39,830 nucleotides of DNA from Bacillota bacterium. Its GTDB lineage: Bacteria > Bacillota > Clostridia > Saccharofermentanales > Fastidiosipilaceae. Below the pieces are notes generated by a model that was given only the letters and a program-made list of their open reading frames with translations, had not been told where the DNA came from and searched no databases. The position numbers and the translations under genes were made by a program. Positions 7,361-15,333 of this stretch are shown here, piece after piece (within the stretch, counting starts at the first letter, position 1; every line of letters begins with the position of its first letter). The stretch spans positions 1 through 39,830 of the forward strand of contig JASGUU010000037.1 in NCBI GenBank assembly GCA_030057555.1, read 5' to 3'.

Positions 7361-8272
7361 ATGAAGCAGATAAAGCCGACAACCCGTCGCAGCATTGCCT
7401 TCTACTTGATGATCGCGCCCTGGTTGCTGGTGTTTCTGAGTTTTTCCCTGTTCCCGCTGGTCTATGGCTTCTATCTCAGTTTCACGAACTATTTCGGTTT
7501 CAATCTCGAAGATCTGAGTCTGGTGGGCCTGAAAAACTATCAGAATGTCTTCAGCGACAAGGATGCCATGGGTGCTCTGGGACGCACGTTCCTGTTTGCG
7601 GTGATCAACGTCCCGCTGGGCACGGTCATCGCCCTCTCGCTGGCACTCCTGCTCAACCACAACATCCGCGGCCGCGGCGTTTTTCGTACGATCTTCTATA
7701 TCCCGTCGATCATGCCTGCCATCGTCACGACGATGATGTGGAAGAACATCCTGTTTACGGGAAACGGAGGCATCCTCGACCGCATTATCGGGGTCTTCGG
7801 CCTGGGTCCCGTCAACTGGCTCGGCTATGACTACGCCCTCTTCTCCCTGATCCTGATGAGCAGCTGGGGCGCGGGCGGCGGCATCCTGATCTATCTGGCC
7901 GGCCTGAAGGGCGTGCCCGATGAGCTCTATGAATCCGCCGCGATTGACGGTGCGAGCTACATGCAGCGCCTCTTCCGGATCACGCTGCCGCTTCTGACCC
8001 CGGTCATCTTCTTCAACGTGCTGATGGGCATCATCGGCACCCTGCAGCAGTACCTGCAGCCGATTCTGCTGGCCGGCGACCAGCTGCTCGCCCGCCCGAT
8101 CAAGCCGATCTACCTCTATGTGGTGCATGCCTTCCAGCAGATCTTTGCGAACCAGCGTTTTGCCTACGGCATGGCTCTGCTCTGGGTATTGTTCATCATT
8201 ACCCTGCTGCTGACCCTGGTCGTCTTCAAGACCAGCAGGCTCTGGGTCTTCTATGAGGATGGAGGGGACTGA
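7361..8272 (+). CDS. Sugar ABC transporter permease (MalF/UgpA type)
   Basis: A 303-residue inner-membrane permease. The first transmembrane helix starts near residue 13 (FYLMIAPWLLVFLSFSLFPLVYGFYLS), and about six helices can be seen. The cytoplasmic EAA loop is ELYESAAIDGASYMQRLFRI, with the core ESAAIDGA at residues 191-198; this loop docks to the ATPase. The length is typical for the family. AACGGAGG precedes ATG 7361. It ends inside the short leader of the next permease gene, indicating translational coupling. It works with the lipoprotein at 5868 and the partner permease at 8277. Confidence 0.93.
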   Translation: MKQIKPTTRRSIAFYLMIAPWLLVFLSFSLFPLVYGFYLSFTNYFGFNLEDLSLVGLKNYQNVFSDKDAMGALGRTFLFAVINVPLGTVIALSLALLLNHNIRGRGVFRTIFYIPSIMPAIVTTMMWKNILFTGNGGILDRIIGVFGLGPVNWLGYDYALFSLILMSSWGAGGGILIYLAGLKGVPDELYESAAIDGASYMQRLFRITLPLLTPVIFFNVLMGIIGTLQQYLQPILLAGDQLLARPIKPIYLYVVHAFQQIFANQRFAYGMALLWVLFIITLLLTLVVFKTSRLWVFYEDGGD

Positions 8273-8276
8273 ACAC

Positions 8277-9104
8277 ATGAAACGGATATCGCTTTCGAGA
8301 ACGCTCCTCTATGCTGTTCTTCTCTTCCTGTCGTTTATCTTCCTGTTCCCCCTCTATCTGGCGGTCATCAATTCACTGGCACCCTGGTTCAATCCGCCGA
8401 CGGCCGTGCCTACCGCCTTCAAGTGGGAGAACTACTACTGGGCGACCGAGCTTATCGACTTCTGGCGCTACGCCAGAAACTCCCTCATCATCGCCATCAT
8501 CTATGTCCCGCTGACCACGCTGTCGAGCGGCCTCTCCGGCTTCGCCTTCGCGAGGCTCCGGGCACCGGGCAGCAAGGTCCTCTTCCTCTGCGTCCTGTCC
8601 ACCATGATGCTGCCGGGCATCGTGACGCAGATACCAACCTATATTCTCTTCTTCCGCTTCAACCTGATTAATACGTATATACCCTGGCTGGTCTGGGGCA
8701 TCGGCGGCAGCGCCTTCTACATCTTCATGTACCGGCAGTTCTTCCGCACCGTTCCTCTGGAGCTCGAAGAAGCCGCCCGTATCGACGGCTGTTCCATCTT
8801 CCGCATCTACTGGAACATCTTTCTCCCCATCTCCCTGCCGGTGGTGGCGACGGTCACCATCCTGACCTTCCACGGCAACTGGAATGACATCATGGGTCCC
8901 TTCATGTATCTGCGCGAGGCCAGGTACCCCCTGTCGACCGCCCTCAGCATGGTCGGCTACAAGCCTCCGGGCGGCGACAACCAGACCATCATGCAGGTGA
9001 CCATGGCCGCCGGCCTCCTGCTCGCGCTCCCGATTATGGTTACGTTCTTCATCGGCCAGAAATACATCGTTGAGGGCATCGTGACCACAGGCATCAAGGG
9101 CTGA
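8277..9104 (+). CDS. Sugar ABC transporter permease (MalG/UgpE type)
   Basis: A 275-residue second permease with six predicted helices. The EAA loop reads LELEEAARIDGCSIFRIYWN. I place the start at ATG 8277, nine bases after GGAGGGG (8261-8267); in-frame ATGs at 8253 and 8259 would overlap the previous gene and lack a site. It forms the heterodimeric channel with the MalF-type partner. The following 86 bp contain a short inverted repeat before the dehydratase gene, which is probably in the same operon. Confidence 0.92.
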   Translation: MKRISLSRTLLYAVLLFLSFIFLFPLYLAVINSLAPWFNPPTAVPTAFKWENYYWATELIDFWRYARNSLIIAIIYVPLTTLSSGLSGFAFARLRAPGSKVLFLCVLSTMMLPGIVTQIPTYILFFRFNLINTYIPWLVWGIGGSAFYIFMYRQFFRTVPLELEEAARIDGCSIFRIYWNIFLPISLPVVATVTILTFHGNWNDIMGPFMYLREARYPLSTALSMVGYKPPGGDNQTIMQVTMAAGLLLALPIMVTFFIGQKYIVEGIVTTGIKG

Positions 9105-9136
9105 CCGGGACATCATCTGCCTTCCGGTCCATCAGG

Positions 9137-9168
9137 CCGCCTGACCAGCGCTCCGGCGTCTCAGGCGG
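9137..9168 (+). promoter_or_regulatory. Short intercistronic inverted repeat
   Basis: CCGCCTGA (9137-9144) / TCAGGCGG (9161-9168) with a 16-nt loop, followed by TTACGTTT and then the ribosome site of the next gene. It could be a weak attenuator or mRNA processing site. Confidence 0.35.
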
Positions 9169-9190
9169 TTACGTTTGAAAGGAACATCAT

Positions 9191-10306
9191 ATGAAAATCA
9201 CCAGGCTGGAAACCTTTCACGTCAAGCCGCGCTGGCTCTTCCTGAAGATCAGTACCGATGCCGGCATCACAGGCTGGGGCGAGCCCATCGTCGAGGGCCG
9301 CGCCCGTACTGTCGAAACCGCCGTGCACGAGATGGAAGCCGTCCTCATCGGGCAGAATCCCCTCGCCATCGAGGACCTGTGGACCCGCATGTACCGTGGC
9401 ACCTTTTACCGCGGCGGCCCGGTGCTGACCTCGGCCATCTCCGGCATCGATCAGGCGCTCTGGGACATCAAGGGCAAGCACTTCGGCGTCCCCGTCCATG
9501 AGCTGCTCGGCGGCCCGACCCGCCAGCGCGTGCGCACCTATGCCCACTGCGGCGGCGAGACCCCCGAGGAGTTCCTCGAGCGCGCCGCGAAGCTCATCGA
9601 GCAGGGCTTCGACGCCTTCAAGACCGGCCTGCCCGGCCCCATCGAGCCCGTTCCGAACCACGCCTACATCGACTCCGTCGTCGAGCATGTCGGCGCCATC
9701 CGCCGCGGCCTGCCGAAGCACGTCGACCTCGGCATGGACTTCCACGGGAAGCCCACTCCGGCCGCCGCCGAAACCATCATCGCCGAGCTCGATCCCCTGC
9801 GCCTGATGTTCATCGAGGAGCCGATCCAGTGTGAGAACGTTCCGGCGCTGGCGCGCATCTCCATGAAGGCAAAAACCCCCATCGCCACCGGCGAGCGCAT
9901 CTTCACCCGCTGGGGCTTCCGCGAGATCCTCGAGCAGCGCGCCGCCGCCATTCTGCAGCCGGACATCTGCCACGCCGGCGGCATCACCGAGGTGCGGAAG
10001 ATCGCGGCCATGGCCGAGGCCTACTACGCCCTGATCGCTCCTCACAATCCGCTGGGGCCGATTTCGCTGGCCGCGGGTCTCGCGGTCGCCGCCTCGATCC
10101 CGAACTTCCTGATTCAGGAGCAGGTCAGTCTCGGCGAGGGCTATCTCAAAGAGCCCTTCGTCATCCGCGAGGGCCACATTGACCTGCCGACCCGTCCGGG
10201 TCTCGGCATAGAGATCGACGAGGACTATGTCCAGGCAAATCTCTATGACGGCGCCTGGGACTCGCCGCGCTGGAATAACCGCGACGGCTCCTTCACAGAG
10301 TGGTAA
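9191..10306 (+). CDS. dgoD: D-galactonate dehydratase family enzyme (enolase superfamily)
   Basis: A 371-residue enzyme expected to dehydrate an aldonic acid to its 2-keto-3-deoxy derivative; D-galactonate is the canonical substrate. The metal ligands fall exactly where they do in E. coli DgoD: Asp183 (in GMDFHGK), Glu209 (FIEEP) and Glu235 (ATGER). The catalytic His185 and His285 (APHNPLGPI) are also present. The N-terminal capping domain begins MKITRLETFHVKPRWLFLKI. GAAAGGA precedes ATG 9191. It sits after the ABC permeases and 2 bp before an SDR, which points to oxidative, non-phosphorylated breakdown of the imported sugar. Paralogues with this residue set can act on other aldonates, so the exact substrate needs an assay. 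Confidence 0.88.
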   Translation: MKITRLETFHVKPRWLFLKISTDAGITGWGEPIVEGRARTVETAVHEMEAVLIGQNPLAIEDLWTRMYRGTFYRGGPVLTSAISGIDQALWDIKGKHFGVPVHELLGGPTRQRVRTYAHCGGETPEEFLERAAKLIEQGFDAFKTGLPGPIEPVPNHAYIDSVVEHVGAIRRGLPKHVDLGMDFHGKPTPAAAETIIAELDPLRLMFIEEPIQCENVPALARISMKAKTPIATGERIFTRWGFREILEQRAAAILQPDICHAGGITEVRKIAAMAEAYYALIAPHNPLGPISLAAGLAVAASIPNFLIQEQVSLGEGYLKEPFVIREGHIDLPTRPGLGIEIDEDYVQANLYDGAWDSPRWNNRDGSFTEW

Positions 10307-10308
10307 GC

Positions 10309-11121
10309 ATGGCCGGGAACGCACTGGTCACCGGCGGCAGCCGCGGCATCGGCGCCGGCATCGCCCGCACCCTCGCCGGCCATGGCTATGACATCGCCTT
10401 CACCTATTCAACCGCCGAGGCGGAGGCCCGGCAGCAGCAGGAGGAGATCCAGGCCCTCGGCCGCCGCTGCGTCTACCGCCAGGCGAGCCTCGAAGAGCGC
10501 GAGGTGCCCGAGGAGACGGTGAAGTGGGCAATCCGTGAACTGGGAACGATCGACACGCTGGTCTGTAATGCCGGCGTGACGCGGCTCCAGACCCTGATGA
10601 CGATCACGGACGAGGTCTACGATCTGCTGATGAACCTCAACTACCGCGCTTACATCTACTGTGCCAGGACGGCCGCCCGCCACATGATCAAGCACGATAT
10701 CAAGGGCTCGATCATCTTCATCACCTCGACGCATGGCAACCGTGCCTATCGCGGCGACGGCATCTACGGCGCACTGAAGGCCGGGCTCAACCGCATCGTC
10801 CAGAGCTTCGCGATCGATCTCGCACCCTACGGCATCCGCATCAACGCGGTGGCGCCGGGGGCGACACAGGTGCGTTTCGGCAGTGCAAACAGATGGGGCG
10901 AATGGTTGGGGCCACGCATCCCGCTCGGACGGAGGGGACAGCCGGGGGATATCGGGGAGGCGGTGGCATTCTTTGCAGATACTGAACGCTCCGGCTATAT
11001 CACGGGCCAGACCCTGCAGGTCGATGGCGGCCTGATTATTCCGGGCATGCCCGAAGATCCGAAAGCCGCACCCTGGATTTATGGGAAAGAGGAGAAGAGC
11101 TGGGACGACAGCGATCTCTGA
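10309..11121 (+). CDS. Short-chain dehydrogenase/reductase (SDR)
   Basis: A 270-residue classical SDR. The cofactor loop is VTGGSRGIGAG, the structural motif is CNAGVT, and the catalytic Ser and Tyr-x-x-x-Lys are in FITSTHG and IYGALKAG. The C-terminal YITGQTLQVDGGL is typical of FabG-like enzymes. I place the start at ATG 10309, two bases after the dehydratase stop; an in-frame GTG at 10300 overlaps that gene. No strong ribosome site is visible, so translational coupling is likely. In this operon it is a candidate sugar or 2-keto-3-deoxy-sugar acid dehydrogenase; several deoxysugar pathways use an SDR after an enolase-superfamily dehydratase. The substrate is inferred from context. Confidence 0.88.
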   Translation: MAGNALVTGGSRGIGAGIARTLAGHGYDIAFTYSTAEAEARQQQEEIQALGRRCVYRQASLEEREVPEETVKWAIRELGTIDTLVCNAGVTRLQTLMTITDEVYDLLMNLNYRAYIYCARTAARHMIKHDIKGSIIFITSTHGNRAYRGDGIYGALKAGLNRIVQSFAIDLAPYGIRINAVAPGATQVRFGSANRWGEWLGPRIPLGRRGQPGDIGEAVAFFADTERSGYITGQTLQVDGGLIIPGMPEDPKAAPWIYGKEEKSWDDSDL

Positions 11122-11139
11122 GACAGAAGAAATGAGACT

Positions 11140-11185
11140 GACAGCCGGTGCATCATGTGAGATGGGCCGGCTGTCGCCGCTTTTT
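11140..11185 (+). terminator. Terminator-like hairpin between SDR and GH172 genes
   Basis: Perfect 9-bp stem GACAGCCGG (11140-11148) / CCGGCTGTC (11167-11175), 18-nt loop, and five Ts at 11181-11185 separated from the stem by GCCGC. It may give partial termination before the GH172 gene. Confidence 0.5.
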
Positions 11186-11201
11186 GAGAGGGAGGAAAGA
11201 G

Positions 11202-12263
11202 ATGACGGGATTCATGGGTGACATCAGCCGGGTGCGGGAGGCCGAGAGCCGTTCGATCTGCCCGGAGAATGTGACGGGCGCGCGGGGTGCGGGGGCCATG
11301 GCGCTGCCGGATGCCACGTCGCCGGCGAGGACGCTGGGGCAGGGCTGGAAGGTGCGGCCCTGTGTGGTCGTCGGGGCGGGCGAGACGCTGGAGCTCGCCG
11401 ACATCGAGGGACCGGGCACGATTCAGCAGATCTGGATGACGGTGACCGGGGCCTGGCGCCATTCGATTCTGCGCATGTACTGGGATGAGAGGGAAGCGCC
11501 GGCGGTCGAAGTGCCGGTCGGCGATTTCTTCTGCAGTGGCTGGGGGAGCTACGCCCAGCTCTCCTCTCTGGCCGTCTGCGTCAATCCCGGCAGTGCCTTT
11601 AACTGCTACTGGCCGATGCCGTTCCGGCGGCGGGCGCGCCTCACGCTCGAGAATATCGCGCCGCAGGCGATGACGATCTATTACCAGATCAACTATGAGC
11701 TCGGCGAGGTGGAGGCGGATGCGGCCTACTTCCATGCCCAGTTCCGGCGCCGCAATCCGCTGCCCTATGGCGAGGTCTACACGATTCTCGATGGAGTCAG
11801 GGGACGCGGGCATTATGTCGGGACCTATATGGCCTGGGGGGTCAACAACACAGGCTGGTGGGGCGAGGGCGAGATCAAGTTCTACCTGGACGGCGACGAG
11901 GCCTTCCCGACGATCTGCGGGACGGGAACGGAGGACTATTTCTGCGGTTCCTACAACTTCGAGAATCAGAAGACGCATCAATATCAGGAGTACACGACGC
12001 CCTATGCGGGGCTGCATCAGGTGATCCGGCCCGACGGTGTCTACCGCTCACAGCAGCGCTTTGGCATGTACCGCTGGCATTTGACGGATCCGGTGCGCTT
12101 CCGTTCGGATCTCAGGGTCACGATTCAGGCACTCGGCTGGCGTTCGGACGGACGCTTCCTGCCGCTGCAGGATGACATCGCGTCGACTGCCTTCTGGTAT
12201 CAGACAGGGGTGGCCGCCCCCTTCCCGGCGCTGCCCTCCGCCGATGAGCTGGAAGTGATCTAG
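11202..12263 (+). CDS. GH172 (DUF2961) family glycosidase
   Basis: A 353-residue DUF2961 protein, now classed as glycoside hydrolase family 172, whose characterised members act on fructofuranosides and D-arabinofuranosides. Typical segments are GPGTIQQIWMTV, EVPVGDFFCSGWG, the pair INYELGEV...YFHAQFRR, and GTGTEDYFCGSYNF, whose Glu belongs to the conserved acidic active site. No signal peptide is present. ATG 11202 has GGGAGGAAAG just upstream; an earlier in-frame start at 11148 would run through a hairpin and is unlikely. It closes the saccharide locus. A furanoside-cleaving enzyme beside two fucosidases suggests a mixed or plant/fungal/bacterial glycan substrate. Family firm, specificity unknown. 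Confidence 0.85.
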   Translation: MTGFMGDISRVREAESRSICPENVTGARGAGAMALPDATSPARTLGQGWKVRPCVVVGAGETLELADIEGPGTIQQIWMTVTGAWRHSILRMYWDEREAPAVEVPVGDFFCSGWGSYAQLSSLAVCVNPGSAFNCYWPMPFRRRARLTLENIAPQAMTIYYQINYELGEVEADAAYFHAQFRRRNPLPYGEVYTILDGVRGRGHYVGTYMAWGVNNTGWWGEGEIKFYLDGDEAFPTICGTGTEDYFCGSYNFENQKTHQYQEYTTPYAGLHQVIRPDGVYRSQQRFGMYRWHLTDPVRFRSDLRVTIQALGWRSDGRFLPLQDDIASTAFWYQTGVAAPFPALPSADELEVI

Positions 12264-12299
12264 AGAGCCTGCGCCGGATTTTTCAAATCAGTCCGTGAA

Positions 12300-12340
12300 G
12301 AACGGCCGGGATGCATGAAAAAAGTGCATTCAGGCCGTTC
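12300..12340. terminator. Hairpin after the GH172 gene
   Basis: GAACGGCC (12300-12307) / GGCCGTTC (12333-12340), then a second stem ATGCA/TGCAT and a 9-nt loop. It lies 37 bp after the stop. No T-run follows on the plus strand, so it may be a processing barrier rather than an intrinsic terminator. Confidence 0.4.
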
Positions 12341-12461
12341 ACCATGTGCTACATGACGGCATGCCCATGATCTGTCTGCCCGGCCAGCTGGCCGTTCTTC
12401 ATGGTGCCGGCGTTCTGAAGCCCATTGGGGTAGTGAAAAGTGTTTTTTGGCCTGGATACAG

Positions 12462-12610
12462 TATGCAGTGAGCAGAAATTCAACTTGAGCGCGCACAACT
12501 CGCTTTTTTGAACAAAATTCGCTGCGAGTGGTGGTTTATGGCTCAATGAATCGACCTGTACACGCTTTCCCGCGTACAGGTCGAAATTCTGCTCAAGGAT
12601 CCTTTATGCA
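12462..12610. repeat. Palindrome-rich intergenic repeat (copy A)
   Basis: Homologous along its length to 26449-26609. Shared blocks in order: TATGCAGTG, AAATTCAAC.TGAGCGCG, ACAAAATTC, CGAGTGG, TTTATGGCTCA, CTGTACAC, TGCTCA and CTTTATGCA. It has terminal inverted repeats GAGCAGAAATT (12470-12480) / AAATTCTGCTC (12584-12594) and an internal 10-bp stem CGACCTGTAC (12552-12561) / GTACAGGTCG (12574-12583). It lies between two convergent genes. Confidence 0.7.
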
Positions 12611-12647
12611 GCCGGTGATGTAGCCAGCGGTCATCTCGAAAGTCCTG

Positions 12648-13997
12648 TTAGATCGGCAGCAGGAGCTTCGCGAGGCTGAAGAAGATGACGAGGCCGATGG
12701 CGTCGACGATCGTCGTGATCATGGGGGCGGCCATCAGGGCGGGGTCGAGGCCTATGCGGCGGGCAACGATGGGCAGCAGGCCACCGATGAGCTTGGCGAG
12801 CATGACAACGGCGATGAGGGCAAGGCCGACGGTCAGGGCGATGTTGACGTCGCCGTCACCGAAGAGCATGACACGGCCGAAGCCGACCAGGCCGAGGACC
12901 GAGCCGACGAGCAGGGCGATGCCGAGTTCCTTGCGCAGGACGCGGAGGGCGTCGGCGATCTGTATCTCGCCGAGGGCGAGGCCGCGGATGACGAGGGTTG
13001 AGCTCTGCGAGCCGGTGTTGCCGCCGGTGTCGGTGAGCATCGGGATGAAGGTGACGAGCAGGGGTACGGCGATGAAGGCATGCTCGAAGCTGCCCAGGAT
13101 CAGGCCGTTCAGGAGTCCCGAGATCATCAGGATGAGCAGCCAGGGCAGGCGGTTCTTCGCATGGCTGAGGACCGAGGTGTTGAGGTAGGTGTCTTCGGCC
13201 GGGGTGGTGGCGGCCATCAGCTCGAAGTCTTCGGTGGCCTCTTCTTCGGCGATGTAGAGGGCGTCGTCGACGGTGACGACGCCGACCAGACGGCCATCGG
13301 AATCGACGACGGGCATGGCGAGGAAGCCATAGTGGCGGATCATGGCGACGACTTCTTCCTGGTCGGTGTCGGTGGTGACCGAGATGACGTCTTTCAGCCC
13401 CAGGGTGCCGACGGCGACATCGTCGGGGCTGACCAGGAGTTCGGAGATCGAGACAACCCCGGTGAGGCGGTTGTCGGCGGTGGTGATGTAGGCCGTGTGG
13501 AGCGAGACGCGCCTGCGGCGGTCGGCGCGGATGGCGGCGATGGCCTGGCCGACGAGGGTGAATTCGCGCAGGCGGATGAACTCCTCGGTCATGATGGAGC
13601 CGGCGGAATGTTCGGGGTACTGCATGAAGCGGTTGAGGGTCGCGCGCTTCTCGGGGGATGACAGCTGCAGGATGCGGCGGACGGCGTTCGAGGGGAGCTC
13701 CTCGACGAGGTCGACGGCGTCGTCGACGAACATGTTGGCGATGAGGTCGACGAGTTCCTTGTCGGCGAAGACCTCGACCAGCTGCTGCTGCTGTGGAGGA
13801 TCCAGGGCGGACATGACCTCGGCGGCCTCGTCCTTGGGCAGCATGCGGAAGAGCATGGCGCCCTGTTCAGGCGTGAGCTCCTCGATGATTTCGGCGATAT
13901 CCGCCGGGTGCAGGGGGCTGAGCTGCTCGCGCAGCTCGCGGATGCGGCCCTCTTCGACGAGGGCGGCATAGCGTGCGATGAATTCTGCCTCTCTCAT
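12648..13997 (-). CDS. mgtE: Magnesium transporter MgtE
   Basis: A 449-residue MgtE channel for Mg2+. The order is standard: an N-terminal superhelical domain (LHPADIAEIIEELTPEQ, LPKDEAAEVM), two CBS domains starting near AGSIMTEEF and DTDQEEVV, then the membrane domain with NRLPWLLILMISG and the conserved TDTGGNTGSQSS selectivity segment, and the last helix ending PMITTIVDAIGLVIFFS. AGGAGG (plus-strand complement at 14005-14010) lies 7 nt before ATG 13997. The 485-bp upstream region shows no recognisable M-box Mg2+ riboswitch but does hold a short Pro/Asp-containing open frame. It is monocistronic by spacing. The call is firm. Confidence 0.97.
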   Translation of the reverse strand: MREAEFIARYAALVEEGRIRELREQLSPLHPADIAEIIEELTPEQGAMLFRMLPKDEAAEVMSALDPPQQQQLVEVFADKELVDLIANMFVDDAVDLVEELPSNAVRRILQLSSPEKRATLNRFMQYPEHSAGSIMTEEFIRLREFTLVGQAIAAIRADRRRRVSLHTAYITTADNRLTGVVSISELLVSPDDVAVGTLGLKDVISVTTDTDQEEVVAMIRHYGFLAMPVVDSDGRLVGVVTVDDALYIAEEEATEDFELMAATTPAEDTYLNTSVLSHAKNRLPWLLILMISGLLNGLILGSFEHAFIAVPLLVTFIPMLTDTGGNTGSQSSTLVIRGLALGEIQIADALRVLRKELGIALLVGSVLGLVGFGRVMLFGDGDVNIALTVGLALIAVVMLAKLIGGLLPIVARRIGLDPALMAAPMITTIVDAIGLVIFFSLAKLLLPI

Positions 13998-14482
13998 AAT
14001 GACACCTCCTGACAGCAGCCAGAGCCGGTGTGCACTGGTAAATCCGGGTCGGACTCGGAAGGGTCCTGCGCTGACAGGGACGGAAGAAGCCGGCCGATGC
14101 CTCCGCTGCGGGGCTTTCAGTCGGCCGCCTGAAACTTTGCCTGAATAAGGGGCAGAAAATCAGGTGCTAAAAGAGAGCGTGAGACGGAGAGGGTACGGCA
14201 GTCGCCAATGGCTCGCTGGCTTCGCGCGTTGAGCGTAAAGGAACCGGGTCGTCGGATTCGCGTGTACGATGGCTGTTCATGATGGCTGACGTTCTCCTCT
14301 CTCGTGATACTTGGCGGACTTGGATGCCGCCGCCAGCTAAATTACCACTAAAGGCGCCTGAATTACAAGTAGGGAGATGTTTGTGACGGAGGAAGCAGCT
14401 TATATTTCTGATCACGCGGCAGCCTGGCTGGAAATATCGGCGATGTGGTGTAAACGGCGGGGTTCCGATCACTTCCGGTTTG
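13998..14482 (-). other. Leader region upstream of mgtE
   Basis: A 485-bp gap read on the minus strand towards mgtE. It has a possible promoter (TTGTAA then TAATTT with an 18-bp spacer, near 14340-14370) and a 37-codon open frame (14167-14280). I looked for M-box, Mn2+ (yybP-ykoY) and c-di-AMP riboswitch landmarks and found none that I could defend. Confidence 0.4.
14167..14280 (-). CDS. Possible leader peptide upstream of mgtE
   Basis: A 37-residue open frame starting MNSHRTRESDDPVPL and ending PSPSHALF. GAGAGGAG lies about 12 nt before the ATG, a slightly long spacing. It has an acidic-proline stretch (ESDDPVP), reminiscent of the Asp/Glu/Pro-rich Mg2+-sensing leader peptides of enterobacterial Mg2+ transporters. 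There is no homology evidence, and a chance frame is quite possible. Confidence 0.2.
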   Translation of the reverse strand: MNSHRTRESDDPVPLRSTREASEPLATAVPSPSHALF

Positions 14483-15100
14483 TCATGGCCGACCCGTCCC
14501 CTGCTTTTCATCACTGACCCGGCTCCGCTCAAACCATGTACTGACAGCGGACAGAGATTTTGCCCCCGTACTGCGCAGTTCCGGAGTCATCAGAGAGGCA
14601 AAAAAGTACTCGCCATCGCAGGTTTCGATCAGAATCGCCTCATCCAGTCCCGCAGTCGTAAAGCGAATGTCTTTTGGCTCGACACCCTGCAGATCCAGTC
14701 GATTCATCAGTGAGAAGACAGGCGCTGGACTGTTGCCGGACTGCTCAATGACACCAGTGTCGTAGTTCGCGTAGAAACATGCGACAATTTCGTCTTTGTC
14801 CAGAATATGGTAGATGCGGTACTTCACCTTTTCCAGATCTGCCGGCTCGTAGAATACGCCTGCAAACTGAATTCTGTCGTACGATTGAATGCCACTGGAA
14901 GGATGATGATAGCGGATATAGTTGCCGGCTGCTTCTGCATCAAATTCCTGATCCTCATGACCTGCAGTCGAACAGAAGCGTTCCAGTCCGTTCGTCTGCC
15001 GGCCGCTCTGTGAAAGTGCCAGGTGCGCCAGAAGCAGACAGAGAGCAGCGATGATGAGCGGAAGGGCGATACGCAGAACAAATGACGTTCGGAGCTTCAT
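14483..15100 (-). CDS. Unknown single-pass membrane-anchored protein
   Basis: A 205-residue protein I do not recognise. It has an N-terminal signal anchor (KLRTSFVLRIALPLIIAA onward, hydrophobic to about residue 31) and then a soluble, presumably extracytoplasmic domain with YHHPSSGIQSYDRIQFAGVF, YRIYHILDKDEIVACFYA and DGEYFFASLMTPELRST. I chose ATG 15100, preceded by GAGGTG, over ATG 15133, which has no site. It is downstream of the GT2 gene on the same strand, but a perfect TATAAT 114 bp upstream suggests its own promoter. The last 15 residues are basic and low-complexity. Possibly a secreted or membrane regulator; no function is proposed. Confidence 0.7.
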   Translation of the reverse strand: MKLRTSFVLRIALPLIIAALCLLLAHLALSQSGRQTNGLERFCSTAGHEDQEFDAEAAGNYIRYHHPSSGIQSYDRIQFAGVFYEPADLEKVKYRIYHILDKDEIVACFYANYDTGVIEQSGNSPAPVFSLMNRLDLQGVEPKDIRFTTAGLDEAILIETCDGEYFFASLMTPELRSTGAKSLSAVSTWFERSRVSDEKQGTGRP

Positions 15101-15204
15101 GTTCAGACACCTCGCTGACGTGAGAAATGCCATTACTGCTGCCGGTCACGAGAGGATTACACGTTGGATCCTGCCCTCGTGCTCAGGAACTTGAGGATGC
15201 ATAT

Positions 15205-15222
15205 TACTATTACATTATAGTA
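15205..15222 (-). promoter_or_regulatory. TATAAT promoter with overlapping dyad
   Basis: The minus strand has a perfect -10 TATAAT (plus 15214-15219) about 114 bp before ATG 15100. A dyad TACTAT (15205-15210) / ATAGTA (15217-15222) overlaps it and could be an operator. No good -35 is seen. Confidence 0.5.
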
Positions 15223-15271
15223 CGTTTGCTATGTGTTTTGCGTTTTTTCGAGTCCGGACCCGATTCGAGAA

Positions 15272-15304
15272 CGGCCGCTATGCTGACATCCAGCATAGCA
15301 GCCG
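15272..15304 (-). terminator. Hairpin after the GT2 gene
   Basis: Minus-strand stem GGCTGCTATGCTG / CAGCATAGCGGCC, 13 bp with one G-U pair and a 5-nt loop, about 30 bp after the glycosyltransferase stop. No clear T-tract follows, so intrinsic termination is uncertain. Confidence 0.5.
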
Positions 15305-15333
15305 TATATTCCCGGGCGCTTCGGAAAGAGCAG

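Larger units (their letters stand above)
12264..12647. other. Convergent intergenic region between GH172 and mgtE
   Basis: No gene is supported. It contains a hairpin (12300-12340), a 14-bp perfect palindrome CGGCCAGCTGGCCG (12381-12394) and a 149-bp palindrome-rich repeat (12462-12610). Open frames crossing it on the minus strand follow these repeats and have no ribosome site. Confidence 0.6.

Noticed and set aside
13998-14482. An M-box Mg2+ riboswitch upstream of mgtE
   Set aside because: The conserved GGTGAGGCTCCT and GACGCCAATGGG elements are not found in the right order on the minus strand; the CGCCAATGG at about 14203 is on the other strand.
15241-15262. A terminator based on the T-run CGTTTTTTCG
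   Set aside because: The nearby TCCGGA palindrome has no loop, and the T-run is on the strand opposite to the gene that would need it.
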